A stretch of 64,000 nt of DNA from Lates calcarifer (Eukaryota; Chordata; Actinopteri; Centropomidae): contig NC_066838.1 of the NCBI RefSeq assembly GCF_001640805.2, positions 7,768,601 through 7,832,600 of the forward strand, given 5' to 3'. Of the stretch, positions 11,686 to 26,082 are shown piece by piece (the stretch's first letter is position 1; every line of letters starts with the position of its first letter). The notes beneath the pieces are model-generated. The model searched no databases and was not told the DNA's origin. It was given only the letters and a program-made list of their open reading frames with translations. Both the position numbers and the translations under genes were made by a program.

Positions 11686-14424
11686 TCAAATGAGATTATA
11701 ACTTTCTACTTTTAGGGTCAGGTCATATTTCATATTTCTTCTCACCCCAATACAACAGAAATTTGTTTAATTTCATTTATTCATTACAACACTGAAAACA
11801 GCATTCAAACTATTTGACTATGGACTATCTCTACTGTAGAAAGTAGTTCAAATAAATATTGTTCAAGGCAAGATCTTTAAGCTGTTAACACTAACCAGGA
11901 CATTGATTTGAAATGATACATTGAACTGTCTGTATGCAAACCCCCTCCCTCAAACAGCAATTGTCAGTATTAGCAACTCTAATGCAGCACAGCAGGAATT
12001 CTCCAAGACCAAAAACCAAGAGCAAAAGTATAATGAACAGCGTGATTGTCTGCTTTAATGCAGGCTGCAAACATGAGCATGTGGCTTCCACAGCCAGGGG
12101 CATGTCATGCCACATTATTTTGTGAGGTTGCAGGTCACATTACAAAAAAAGCCAGCCCTGTTCATGACCACCACATCCACTTTGCGGCATTTCCCAATGT
12201 CAGGTGGCCAGTTCTGAATGCTACTTTATCATTGTAGGCTTACATTAGTAACTGTGTCTTCTAATACTACAACTAAGTCACTCTGCACTGCAAAAGAAAA
12301 ATGCTGTTTCTCTGTTCCTATGCTCTCTGTGTGGATCATCAGCTGGTAAGGGTGCTGACTTTTTGCCTGGGACATGTAGTTTTAGCATCAGTCTTATAAG
12401 ATAATTCCAGCCATTACGTAGATATCTAAGATCTCTTTGTGGATTTTCATTTGAAAAAAAGTCAGCTTAAAAAAATTATAAGTCAGTGAAGTCATGGACT
12501 AGCTGGCTACAGGTGATAAAAAATCTGCTAGCAACAGTTGTGATTTTAGCTAACAAAATCAAGGGTTACCAGTGAGAAATGTCTCTTGTCTGAAATCAAG
12601 GACCCACTGTTTACAGCAACTGAAATCAAGGGGGCAATAGTAACATGACAGATTGACTGGTCACTGTGGCAAGTAACCAAACTGTAATGAATCCCTTCTG
12701 ACTGGAAAAACAGTATTAAAACAGATTGTGTCAGTGTTTCAGTCATATAACAAGTTCACTGTTGAATGAATTTTTTAAATTGTTCATTTTATTTTTGCTA
12801 CTGGGGCAGAGTAAGTGTAATGAGCAGTGTTGGTCAATGTCAACCTAGTGTTTAATGGAAAAAATATCATGTCTTATTAAATGCATTTATTGCATGAATG
12901 AATCTTACAGGAGAATTCAGCCTGCTAATTTTCACTGTATTCTGAAAAATTCAATTACCCACTGCCAGAGACGCAGCAGCAGAAACAACATAAAAACCTG
13001 CAAAATAATTACAGATTTATTCACTGTTGTCTGCTGAAAGCTGTGGAAGGACCTCTGAACATCCATGGGCATCAACAATTTAAAGTGGAACGTGTGTGTC
13101 AGAGGCAATATACACACCTGAGGCAGAAAACAACACCCCCACACACACACACACCTGAGGATAACAAATCAGTAAAAACTCTGCCTGTGGACACTTCTAA
13201 ATTATTTAAAGAAGATGATGTTTATAATGATATATTCTTCAAAATTATTTCTCCTTTTATTGCACGTGTTGACAGAAAGTCAACATGAGTGACTCTTCTT
13301 TATTGAGTTATGCAACAAACACAACTTGAGTTTATTATAAGTAGTATATTCATTTTTGAAACTTCATTCATTCATTCATTTTTTGTGGTAAAAAGAAGTT
13401 ATGAAAACTGTCGATGGAAATTCACACCTTGATCCTGTAGTGAATATTTTAAAGTTTAAGTTGGTGTTATTTTCTTTGCTCAACTCTCAGCATATGACCA
13501 ACACATGCAACTACTAACTACTACAAACTACTACTTTAAACATGAGAATTTAGTGTATCATAAAATTTCACACTCACGCATGATTCAAAGTGATTGGATT
13601 TGATTAAATTAATTTGCTTCCAGTAGCTATAAAAACTGTTCAATACACAACACCACAGCTAAAATGTGACTAAGCTGAATCAGTGTATTATAACTACCAG
13701 AGCATCAGCTTGGTAGTTTTCCCCCAAGCATCAGCTTTTAATCCTCAGGCTCAAGTGAAACAAACTCAGTACTATGCACAACAAATACACAGCAGTCTCC
13801 ATCTATGTGATTCTAAGTTAACACTGTCACCTCTATATAGGAAATATTTGTTGCCAAGCTAACTGCACCTCTGAAACACCTGTGAAAATAATCCTCTGTA
13901 TGCTGTTTTTATCTTTGAAAGGAAAAGATGATTGATGACTGACTGGACTTTTGGAGCTTAAATATCTCAGCTTTCTGAAAGAAAAAAAATCCTGCAGCCT
14001 TGTTTGTACATATCAGTACTTTTTGGCTAGATCACAAAAACAGGAGCAGTTGTAGAAACACAAATGTGCGTGACCAGCTGACAGAGTGAGTGATAGAGTT
14101 GGCCGGTGATAAAGTTACACTATTCACTGGCCAGCTCCTGGAATTTTCCCGTTAGCCATCGCTCTGTCAAAATAATTTTGGCACAAACAGTTTCTAGTAT
14201 GGCATCAGGGAGTGTGACTTGTTTATGTTTGCCCGCTCCCATGCTCTAAGCTCCGGTGTCAGTGTTTGCAGAGTTCTACCTACCTATATGCTATCTCTGC
14301 AGTTAGATCTGATTAAGGTCTTACATTAAAAGTGGTTAAGGTATTTCTCCAGTGTTGACATATAGGCCATCTAAAGCATTTGGACAAATAACCAATTCTG
14401 TAATTTTTCTGTTGGTGACAATCA

Positions 14425-14459
14425 CTCTTCTCTTCTCTTCTCTTCTCTTCTCTTCTTCT
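14425..14459. repeat. (CTTCT)n pentanucleotide microsatellite
   Basis: A run of CTTCT units, pyrimidine-pure on the plus strand. A related GAAGA array lies at 56827-56853 on the same strand. Confidence 0.9.
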
Positions 14460-17400
14460 GTGTCCTGTCATTGATTGAATGAATGTCAGCCCGGTGTATT
14501 AACAACTTGAAATGGTTAGTGCGCACGGAAATTGGAAATGTTGATTTACTGAGCCCCAATGTCACAATGGAGACTGAAAAATGTTCCAGTCTGCTTCTTC
14601 TCTCACTGAGAGGTTTTCTTCTTGTGGACAGTCTGGCCATGACAAAATCTCTCTCGCTTTTTCTTTCTCTCTGACTTTTTTTCTCTCTATTTTATTTAAC
14701 TTTGTTCTCTCCAATCTGTCTCCCTGTAAACTTTTCTTTTTCTCCACAACATCCCCCTCTCTCCTCTCTTCATCGCCTCTCTGCCTCACTCTATTATCTT
14801 TTCAGCTGGCTCTGACCATGGCCTCACTCCCCAGATGTTTTTTTTTTTCATTGAATCTCTTCTTTTTCAACATTTTTATTTATTTCCACTCTCAGAAGGC
14901 AAGTAAACCTTAAGCATCCCTTTTTGTCTTACACCAGTCACAAAAATATAGTTTTTAGTATTCACACAATTGCAGTTTAAGAGCTTTGTAAATCAAATGA
15001 TTGATGATGATTGTATTTTCTATTTCTATGTTGAAATAAATTTCTTCGGTTTTCAGTGTTCACAGTCATTTTGGTTGAAAAAGCTTGATGACAGCAACCA
15101 TTTGGAGTGGCTCAAGAGAAGGCTAATATTAGGCTTTGCTGTAATGTCTATGACACAAGCAAAAACACTGAATTTACTGACTGTGTACTACTATGTTTGT
15201 CTCTATCATATCTTAAATAAGGGACTGTACATCCCTCAGTCACAAACGTACAATGTTTCAGACCAACACAGCAGTACATGAGTTGCGTGGACATGCGTAG
15301 CTGTGAGTGCTCTGTGGTTTATGGTCTGTTTTTATGTGAGTGAGCGCTTTGGAAGGGGAAGGGGGTGACTCATCAAAAAACCCCAAAGTTTCACAGAGAA
15401 GCTGAGAACATCATGCAGACGTTAAAGAAGACTTAAAGCTGACAGGGAAACTGATAATGAGGGAGACACAGAGAAACAGAGAATGTGACCGGAAGTACAC
15501 TCCTAGCTCCACTCCTACTTTGACAAAAGTTCATAAAAAATTATAAGCTGCATTCCTTATTTATTCTAAATACAACCATTTAAAGGTACACACAGTGTTT
15601 CAAAATCTGTTCTGATCGCATCTAGCCTCAATTTCATTTTCATTTACTTGGCAAATTTGCAGTTTAACTTACAAGAATGTAGGTATTGTTCTTCAAAAGC
15701 TCATATTGGTCTGGGAAAAAAAACATTATCTCATTGTCAAACTGAAGGTCAGCACTATAAGAGAGAGAAGAATATGAGAAGAAAATAAATGAAAAGAGAA
15801 AACTCAGTAAAGAAAACAGAAAAGGAAAGAGGGATGAGAAGAAAAAAAACACAACAATGAGAGCACCAGGGATTCTCATTTTCAGGAAGACACTGTCGCT
15901 AATTGTTGGGAGAAACTGAGGCTGACGTAGGTGACAAGCCAAATAATAGGAGCAGTCCTTCCTTCTGTGTGTTTACACACTTCGCCTCTGCGTTTCACTG
16001 GGGACATTTATCACTGTCGCACCCAGCCTTGAATGACCCAATACACATGCTTGTTCAGTCAAAGTGATTTCACCCACTCCCATTATAACCCTCAATTTAC
16101 TGTCTGATTGCGGAAGAGAGGGATAAAGCTTGTTTGCTTGTTCACGTTTGAGTGACTTTGACAGCGACAGACGGATACAGAGGGGAGGAGAGAGAAAGAG
16201 AAATGGGGTGAGGATGTCACAGTAAGCGACTGTTAACCTCAGTGGTCTGACGTTTGAAAGAGGCTCCACCATGGTGGTCATTTTAGGACCTCTCAGACTC
16301 AGACTGTCCGGCTCAGCTCAGACTCAGCTCTACACTGTCAGAGTCAACTTTTATAAGACTAAACTAGACTTGTTGTTGTTTGATTTCTTTGGATTTGATC
16401 GAGTAGATTTCAATTTTTCATCTTTGTCCTACAGCTGCTACAGTTGATAGATTCAACAAGTCCTTAAACCTAAGCTACGATATAATTTGTTTGTCCCCAC
16501 CCTCTCATATGACCCATGGGAGCGTCTCCTGAAATAGTGCTCCTACAGCAGCAAAAGATATTAAAATTGGGGAACAGTCAGGGTTCAATTAGGTTTAGGT
16601 ACAAATTAACATAGCTTTAGGAAACAACCGTGGTTTAGTTAAAATAAGTACTTCCTTAAGATTTGAGAACCTTTGTCATCATAGTTACTCCATCACCTGA
16701 TGCCTTTCTTTACTCCTGTCATTATTACTATTACTAGAGGTTGCCTGACAATAAAATGTAACTATGGGCCATGATAAGCTGCTGGCAGAGACAAACTATA
16801 GGGGAAGACAGTCTTGGTAGATTTGAGAGTGAATATCAAGACTGAGTAGCAGACTGGATGGATATTTTTTTACAAACAGTAATTTTGTTTTAAAGCAACT
16901 ACAACTTAAAACTTAAGCAACTAAATTTGAAAAAAAATATGATTGATTAGATCAGTTCTTGAGCTGGGAAGGACAGCGGATGGGGCTGGACTGCAGTTTT
17001 TCATTTGCAATCACAGAAAATCCCCTGAGGAGGTGCTTTCACTTTTTATTGATCTCAGCCTTAATATCTCTCTCTTCCAGTTGAAATGCAGAGCAAACAG
17101 AGGGCTGGGGTAAGATTTAACTGATCTTGTTCCCCCTAGATGGGTATACTCCTTATCCCACTTCTAGACCTGCAGCAAAACAAGTCTATTTAGGTTATTG
17201 GTGGACCCAAACTAAACATCTATTTCCTTCTCCTCCTCTATTTCTCCTCCTCCTGTGTTTCTTCCCACTCAGGGCTGTTGACAGAATTGCTTTTGTACAG
17301 CCCATTTATTTCCATCTGCTTCCTCTTCTCTTCCTCCTTTCTCTTCACATCTTTCTCTGTTCTTTTCCTCTGTTCCCTGTTTTTCATTTCCCTTTCTTGG

Positions 17401-18422
17401 TTCCCTGTCTCTCACTCTTTTTTTCTCAAGAAAACTATAAAATTGTTTTTCCAAAGATACTTTCAACATAGTACAAATTCAATGTTTTACATACTTTTGT
17501 ACGTAACACTCGTAACATGGTATGGGCAAAGACAGAGGCTAGCTTACTACTCGTTACCAACATAGCAATACCCATTTGGCTAGGTTGGACTACCTAAAAA
17601 AATACAGCAATGTTTTGGCTAACATGTTGTTAGAATATGAGTCTTTGTAAAAATTAGCAACCAGAATATTCTGGGTTTAACATTTTTCGATACAAAAACC
17701 GTGGTTCTTTGATTTGACCACAACTTTTACATTATTTCTACTTCCACAGTAGCTCAGCTGCTGTTAAAACTCTTTATAGGGTTAATACTCCATCGTGGCA
17801 ACCCCCCACCCACCTTAAGCTGGTTGCAGGAGTGAGTCTCTTCCCTCTCCACTAACCTTCAGTGACCGTCCTAGTCATCTCAGAACAGCAGAGTCATTCT
17901 CCAGCTCAGGCAGGAAACTCATCTTCTGAACAAGTACATCAGGAGGTCACTTTCTGAATCATATCTCTGCTCAGTCTTACTTCTTTCCTTAGCTCTTCAC
18001 TCTGTGGTCACTAGAATATTTCCAGGCTCTTGTATTTCATTTTGTTGATTGTTTGTAATGTTAGTGATGTGGATACACTGGATATTATTACTCCAGCTAA
18101 TGTAAAGAAGAAAAATTTTCCTATCGGCCTCTCAGGTGAATATCTAAATGAAAACACATGAAGCCAGGCTATCATCAACACTGTTTACTGGTTTCACCTG
18201 GGCCAGAGAGCTGATAGACTTGGCAGCCACTGCTCTTCTGTCTTCCTCCTCTAACAGATGATTTAACACAACACAAGCGCACCCTAATATTTGCTGTTAC
18301 TATGGGCACCAGGTCTGTTGGCTATACACAAACACCGAATGCATGCATAATTGGAAGTAATGAATGCCCATAAATTTAAGCACAGGCATATACATACAGT
18401 ATTTTGCATATATTTTCATTGA

Positions 18423-18460
18423 AAAAATAAAGCTTTATTGATTCCTATGGGGAAACTTGC
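18423..18460 (-). repeat. Retroposon 3'-tail fragment
   Basis: The plus strand reads AAATAAAGCTTTATTGATTCCTATGGGGAAACTTG. Its complement resembles the 3' end of a common fish LINE-type tail, in which a CCCC..GGGG..TCAATAAAG-like block ends the element. Only this short piece is present. Confidence 0.45.
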
Positions 18461-20920
18461 AACAGCAAATTAACAGGAAACCTAGTGGGAAACAGGAGCA
18501 AAGGAACTTGTAAAGAAAATCTGCACACATGCCCACGCGCACATATTCTCACTAGTGACTGTCACTGTTTTAAGGAGAGAGTGGGCTGCTCAGCGAGCAG
18601 TTTTTCTGTGTTAAGAGACACGGTAAGTACACACTCTATCACATCACACAGTGTATTTTCTGGTGTTTTGCCATAAATACCAAAAAGGGAGGAAGAAAAG
18701 GAAACAAGTCAGTAGCCTGTCACTAAGAGGATGTTATCGTGGAGCTGCAGGGCTTGAATCTTCTTTTTTTAATCAAACCAAAGACTACACCATGTGATTT
18801 CACTGACTTAGAGGAAATATTCACTGTAATCAGGCTCTGGATGGGATGGAAACCTACATTGTCTCAGGTCTCTGTGGCACAATTGGACATATCTAATCTG
18901 TCTTGCAGGAGGTGATAACGCCCACTGAACATTGAATACCATATATAGTAATACAAATCAATAACAAATCTTACAGTGATACTGTGATCTCAAGTATGTT
19001 GCTTTGGTGTTTGATTCATCTTGCTTAAACTAATGTTACAGCTGTGTCTGTTCCAGACATTCAAGCTCAAAATTATCTCTTCTTTTCCAGACCATGGTGA
19101 TAATGTTGTGGTAAGGAAGAATTTGTTAAATGGAAAAAGAAGAGGAGGAAGTGAAGTCATCTGTTTTGTGAGAGACAATCCTGTTTCATGTTAATATCAG
19201 TCCTATCTGATGTAAAAACATTCAAGCATCACCAAATGAGTACTTTAAGCATATCTATTCCTGCTGATAAAACACAAGGACAACTGTTACAATCAACATT
19301 ACAGTATATGAAATATGGAGCTTGAACATGCTTCTGATTTTAAATTCTGCCTAAAAGTAGCTGGAGTATTCTACAATACATTACTGTAAGCACTTGGCAA
19401 AGATAAAGCTGTGTTATGTAATCAGGGAGGGGCAACACTTGAGCACAGTTGTGCCATTCAATGTAATTCTCATGCACATTCACACCAACACACACACAGA
19501 CTTGAAGGCATGTGTTTTAATACCTCCATGTACAGCATACACATTTATGCACACAAATGCACTTGCACAACATCAGAACATGTCCACATAAACATCTACA
19601 CAGATACACACACATACTGTACTAACAGCACGTGTACTGATGGCACTTAGTGTAAGACAGTGCACAGTAAGAAGCTTTGCTGCAAATGACTTTGTAATCA
19701 TCCCACATGGTGCTGCGTAAAGGCCACAAACACTGACCTGGATTTAAATAGAAACACAAGCTACAAGGCTAAATAATTATTTTTGCTCCCAAATGTGAAA
19801 GTAATATGCACCTCTATCCCACAAAAACTGATGCCTACTCTCTCTAAATGACTTCTAGCACAAAAAAAATAGGGTAGTGGATGTTACCATGCCAGTAACA
19901 AATCCAGTGTCATAGATTGGGTAATATAAATAAGAAACGTTTTATGTTTTCCTGTCAAAGATATACATGTAGAGCAGTAAGGAAATTATTCATTAATTGA
20001 CACTATGGCTGGTATATGAATACCAGCTACAGCGTGGATCAATCAGCTTTCAATGCTGATGGTCTCAACAGAGGATAATCCAGTTTAAGGCAAGACTAGG
20101 CTTTTTTTCAAACTAGAATAGAATAGAATAGTTATAGTGGTTATGCAAAGTGAGAAAATGTCTTCAGCATCACCACAGCTGCAATAATTCTTTTCATAAA
20201 AATCACATTCAGTGCGAAGCGGTACAGGCACATCACACCAGGTGCCTGATGGTTGCTTTTTGATTTACAGCCAGAGAGGCAGGAGACCAACAGTTAGAGC
20301 ACTAACTGTATTCTACAATACCCAGGCGTCTATGCGCACACACACAACGCATTTACTGTATTTTGCAGCAGAGATACTCTGTCAGCTGGAACTCTAATGT
20401 ACTCCTCCATCTATTTATATCTTCAGCACATATCTTTGTAACCCTCTAACGCATTCTCAGCAGAGGCCTGCTATAAATGACAGCTACTGTTCTGTCATGT
20501 AAATGTTGTGTGAGCGAATGTTAGTGTTTCTGACCAAAGGTGTGTATTTATGAGTTTGAAATGCAGAATGTCGACAAGGATTGTGTATCGCTTTTGTTGA
20601 TATATTTATGTACATCATGACTATTGCCATGTAACTGCTATGTGCTAAATCTGCCTCCAGCAGATGTGATCTTCCATGTGAACTGAGTGATAAAATGACA
20701 GTAACCCACAAACACACACCTGTCTACATTTACCTCTCAGTATGAGAGCAAGCTCACGGTGTTCTCAGCAGTTAGAGATGCTATTCAGCGCCACAGTGCA
20801 TAACAGACTGTTCATAATGAACCAGACACATAGACACAGCTGCCTGCACCTATGCTTAGAGCTTGGAATTACATACAGTTGGGCTATACACAAATTTATA
20901 TGCAAAAACAACCTAATTTT

Positions 20921-20924
20921 CTCT

Positions 20925-20961
<37 letters not shown>

Positions 20962-20980
20962 ACACACACACAAAAAAAAA
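20921..20980. repeat. Compound (CT)n(CA)n microsatellite
   Basis: CT units to 20940 pass directly into CA units, interrupted once by AA, and end in a short A run. Confidence 0.92.
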
Positions 20981-21089
20981 CAGCAGTAGACACTGATTGA
21001 GATGTATAATGCCTCATCAACTATCCTCCCAGTCAAATCAAGTCCCCAGGAAAGAGAAGGCTAGAACAGAAATTGGATTTTGAAAATTA

Positions 21090-21582
21090 TATCTGTCTGG
21101 CTTACTTGCAGCCTGGCTGCCTAACTGAATGACTTGCTAGCTTACTGTCTGTCTGACAGGGATGACTGGCTAGCTACATGACTCACAAACCTTCTGGTTG
21201 ATGGGCTTAGTACACTACTGGTCTGATACTGGCTGCACACTGTCTGATTTGCCATTTTATAGGCTCATTGATTAAGACTGATGACTCACTGATAATCTTG
21301 ATGGTTTATTCAAGGTTCAAGGAGCTTTACTGTCATTCCAACACATGTGAACATGAGGTGAAACGAAACTCTGGTCCTGGTGCAAGCCAATTACAGAATA
21401 GCAAAAGTATAAAAATACAGTAAGAATAACTAAGCATAATATAAGCTAAGAAATAATATAAATATAGAAAATTCACAGTGTAAGTATAAACACTATAATA
21501 TGTATAAGATGAATGGAAATAAAATGAAAAGACAACAACAATATCCAAAAGAGCATGAGAAGCCGCTGCACAGCTGCGCGCC

Positions 21583-21624
<42 letters not shown>

Positions 21625-22510
21625 ATGAACAAAGTGGCCAACAAGCTTAGTTAGGATTATCTGGCTAAATGACATACTAAACCTCCTAACTAGTTTTTGC
21701 TGACAGAGTAGCTAACATTTCAACTGACTGGATAAACTGCTGACTGACCAGCATAGTAACTGATCACTAAACAGTGGAACTAACTGGCCAGTTGAGTCTG
21801 CAAAATGTCTAGCTAGCACAGTAAACAAACTGTCCAACATTTTGTCATTTTAAAAAGGGACGGATGAGATAATCAAAATTTAAAAATGAAGCATTTGGAG
21901 ATAAGTCTGGGATGCCATTAGCCTGGACAAGGGAAATAAGCTGATCATTTCACACACACAGCATACACGGACAAGCCATACAGATAGAAGAAGTAGTCAG
22001 GGGAGGCTGAGAAAAAAGTAACCATGTACTCCAGAGATGACATTAGTATACAGTTAGTTTGCAGTAGCACATATGTTTTGAGTACTAGAAACACTAGATG
22101 GTTGTTGCCATAAAGTCACAATTCAGGCAGCAATCATGTAAATAATCATTGGGAAAACAAATGCATAGTAAGTAATTTATTCTGGCTTACACAGAAAACA
22201 ATATATTACAGCGTGAGAGATGTGTTTTCATAGATAGAAAGATAGATGGTATGCTATTCCACTTTCTTGTCCCAAGCTAGGAAAAACCTGTCTCAGTCCT
22301 ATCCCTGTACTGGACTCACAGAGATGAACCAGATGGGTAAGATGGCAAACGTTACTGCCATCTGAACTGCAGCTAAACTGATCATTTAGAGCCAGACTGA
22401 GTGATTACTTTGCTGCCTTGATGACGGACTGGCTGTCTGAGTGAATAAATGGCTACCTGACTACCTGACTGGCTGTCTAAATACCTAGCTGGCTGACTGA
22501 CTACAGGCAC
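21090..22510. repeat. Degenerate (CTGA/CTGG)n tetranucleotide-derived region
   Basis: At 21090-21300, 21640-21850 and 22370-22510 the sequence is full of CTGACTGG, GGCTAACT, GACTGGCT and CTGTCTGA variants with little else, as expected of an old (CTGA)n-type array. Examples are TGACTTGCTAGCTTACTGTC near 21131 and ACCTGACTGGCTGTCTAAATAC near 22463. The array is interrupted by a retroposed insertion at 21304-21621 and by non-repetitive sequence at about 21850-22370. No coding role. Confidence 0.55.
21304..21621 (-). mobile_element. Retroposon-like insertion with 37-nt poly-T and candidate TTGATG target duplication
   Basis: The left part (TTCAAGGTTCAAGGAGCTTTACTGTCATTCCAACACATG) is, on the minus strand, the CATGTGTTGGAATGACAGTAAAGCTCCTTGAACC type of 3' end known from fish LINE-derived repeats. 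A 37-nt T run (21587-21623) lies at the other end, after a short GC-rich block at 21560-21586. The hexamer TTGATG occurs at 21298-21303 and again at 21622-21627, consistent with a target-site duplication. The interior is AT-rich and non-coding. A-rich sequence at the 5' side of the minus strand is unusual for a simple retroposon. Confidence 0.5.
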
Positions 22511-23873
22511 TGCCTCGGTCAGCTAAGGCACTGAAATGAAAGCAGCCAAATTCTGACAAATGGAGGCTGGTGTGAAAATGATCAAAGGAAAAAGCAGTGA
22601 GGGAAAGTGAGGAGAGGGGAGAGGGGAGAGGGAGGGTCTCAGAGAAGAATTACACTGCTTAGCATGCTGCCCCACACTTGGAAACCTATCCTTCCCCTTC
22701 TCTGTCTCTCTCTCCATACATCCACACATTTCCACATTTCATACATATCTATGCCTGCAGGCACACACACACAAATGAAAATGCATTTCTGGGTGTTTCC
22801 CATCTTGCTCTACCTTCAATTGCACTACAACATAATAAGTTTCTACCAATATGATTGAATGTTTTTAGGTTTAATCAATTCATAAATCATCATGTTATGA
22901 AAAACTAAACACAAAGAAACCTCAAATTAAAGACCAGATGTGGAAACAGAACTTCATATATCAAATTGAAAGGACAAATGTTACTCTCTTACCGTAGATG
23001 GTAAGTAACTTTTAGCCATTTGTCTAAAACACAATAGAGACATCAAATGGAACAGAAGTCAAACTGAAGCAGTATACATCAAACTAGGATTTTTTTTTCC
23101 ACAATGTATGAAGAAACCAGAGCACCAGTGAGGGATCGAAGTTTTGCTCTCACTGCAGAATGAACTTTCAAAACACCCTTCGACCATTTCCTCTGCGCTT
23201 TAATTGAAATTCCTATCAGTGGTGTGTTGCCTCAGGAGGAGAAGCAAATAAATGCATTAAACAGAAAAGAGCAAAGACAGGATTGAGAGAGGTGTAAATA
23301 CAGAGGAATAAGCAAGCGTGAAGACGCATGAAAAGGAATAAATAGGCAACCGTGGTGCTGTCAGTTTGAAGTAAACAGGCTTCAACAGTGACACTGAAAG
23401 TAAAATATACCTATGCATTTACAAGAGTGGGTGATGCAAGGTAAGGTTAAAATTGCTTTAGGTTAATGGAAGTCATAGTGTTTTTGCTGTCAGTAATGTG
23501 ACATATTTCAGAATGGACATGAATATGTGAGTGGGGTTCAGTTATGGCTGAGCTGTAGAGGACTGCTAGCCTCTGCACACACTTCCCACATCCACGTGTT
23601 TAGATCAGGAGGAGCAAGATTACAGAGAAATGGATGAGTTAGTGCTCAACCATATCTTGAAAGTTTCTACCATGGTACTGCTCTGCTAGCTCCTATGGTA
23701 AACTAGCAGACAAATGCAGCTGCATACATGATGGGTAGGGTAAACTGGTCACCCCACATCACGTTTGACCAGATGAATTCATGTATACACCCTCAAGTTA
23801 AAGATGAGTCATCAAAAAGTATTTAATGTGAGGGATTTCAATAATAAAACATGTTTTTCTGTAGGGATGTCAG

Positions 23874-24150
23874 TATCTGTCAATGTTGGCCCAGACTGAA
23901 ATATCTCAACTATTGGATGGATTGTCATGAGATTTGGCACAGCCATTCATGGTCTCCAAAGGTTGGATCCTACTGACTCTGATGGTTTTTTTTTTTTGTT
24001 TGTTTGTTTTTTGTTTTTGTTTTTTGAGCCATCAAACAGTTGACAGTTTTGGCTATTAGTGAAACATTGCAATCGGCTTAGCTTGCCATGAAATTTGGAT
24101 CCCCTAAGGATACATTCTAATAACTAATCTGCTGACTTTTCTCAAGTGCC
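23874..24150 (-). repeat. Dispersed fish repeat, copy C (second half, inverted)
   Basis: CCAGACTGAAATATCTCAAC, TATTGGATGGATTGTCATGAG and CATTCATGGTCTCCAAAGG are the reverse complement of the blocks seen at 26160-26250. The family is the same as copies A and B. A T-rich (GTTT)n interruption at about 23977-24026 sits inside the copy. Confidence 0.65.
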
Positions 24151-25559
24151 ACATTTAACTTTCTTCTTTCCAATACTTTCTCATTTTCTGTTAGAATTAA
24201 TGCCTAGAGAATGCATTTAATCAGTGAGGGTCCTCAAATAAAAATATGACTGGAATTAAAGTGAAAAAACATCTGCACATTTTGCTTCTGGTGTATTTAT
24301 CATCTCCAAACATATGCAAGATAAATTATCCAATCAAAAATCTTGAAATCTGAACATGTATTTTAAGTTATCCTAACAAAAACAGAATGGTAAAAGTATT
24401 TGGGTCTGTCTGTGTTCACTGTAATGATTTAATACTGAATGGTGGTATCTTTCTGTTCCTTTCTTTCTCAAACACACTCCAGCTTAGTTTGATGTCTTTA
24501 ATCAGTGGGAAACTGGAGGACAGAAATAACTAAACATTCAAGATGAATATTTGCACATGAAATCTCTCTTATACATGAGTTTATATGACTATTCAGTCAG
24601 TTTCTTTCTTCGCCCATCTCTCTTTCCCTGTCTTTTCCCCACGTTGAACACCACCCACTTTGCCACGCCATCTCTTTCACCTACGCTTTACAGTTTCTTT
24701 CATTACTCAGCCCATGACCTCTGCAGATAGAGGCACAAACAGGGGCAGAAACAAAACATTAAATGGGACTTAAGCCTTACTGAAATTAAGCCTGGTATCA
24801 ATAACCCTAATATTAGCCTTATTAACACAAAACTTTGGGACACACTTCAGACTCTGGGACAAATATAGTACATGCACAGATGTCCTCTAAAAGCTTCAAA
24901 GCTGCATAAATTCTTTAAAACTGAATGAAAACTGAAAAGTTCAGAACCAGAAGAGTAAAAATAAATCTAAAGGCAAACAGATTATAGATAAATCTAGTTA
25001 AAATGATTTCCTTTTTTTTCTGAGAGCTTGATTAGTGAGAGACTAAAATTTCTGAGTAATTTAAGATGGAAACTTCAGCCTGACATCACTTATGATCTCT
25101 GTAGCTATTTTAAACCACTGAAGGTCACACAGAAGTATTACTGAATAAGAAACTCGGGTGAAGGCCAAGTCCAAGAATGTCCAAATATAATTCCTCATAG
25201 TTGGTGGATGTATTAAAAACTACATTAACAATAAGGAACATAGAAAAAAAATTAGGCATAATTCACCAAACTAATTTTGAAAGCTGTGACACTGACCTCA
25301 TGTTGAGATATAACACTGTGAAAATCAAGGTGCGTAATCACTCAAATGCAGATAGACTGACTCCAAATTTCTTACATTAGAAGGACAAACTTCAATGGAT
25401 CAGATTATATGAGATGACAAGGGTCTACACACACACACACACACAAACAGTGTATTCTTAGATAGTTTTCTAGAGTGAGGTAATATGAAGTAAATCCTCC
25501 ACTGGACTTCTGAGAGAACACTCTTCCCCCCAGGCGAGGACTGACCACTGATCACTGAC

Positions 25560-25597
25560 TGTGTGTGTGTGTGTGATGTGTGTGTGATGTGTGTGTT
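25560..25597. repeat. (GT)n microsatellite with ATG interruptions
   Basis: GT units are broken twice by GATGT. Confidence 0.9.
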
Positions 25598-26082
25598 TGC
25601 AGTACAACTATATACAACCAGTGCCCAGTGTCTCCAATATTATATTTCTGCTTTCTCATCACTGACAGTGATAATAGAAGGTACTCTGAGCTCAACACAA
25701 TATCTTGGAATGTACATTTATGATAAACAATGGTGAAAATAATATTATATACAATATGTATAATCATAATATTTTAAGGAAACTTGTTGTATGTTGGTAA
25801 AGTAAAGTGAGGTAGGTGATGCAGTACATCCATGCTTAGTTTTCTACTTTAAATCCTGTGATATTGAAAATGGCATTGTACATAGTCTTTTTTTCATTTG
25901 TGGGCACTTCACACTATTTGTTGACCATCAAAGCATCCGCCTTTTTGTCTGTGCCTTTAAACAAGGCTACAGCCACACTAGAAGTTCTGTGAGGCTGTAC
26001 TAAGGCACATCAGTGCCTTATCTGATGTGAGGCAACTTGAGCTGCTTATGTATGAAATCATGTTAGACAAATATAATTTTAT

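Noticed and set aside
11092..11715. Long plus-strand open frames (207 and 124 aa), Ser/Pro/His-rich
   Set aside because: They are the antisense of the Gly/Met repeat of bsn exon 2; the minus-strand reading has splice sites and a known protein.
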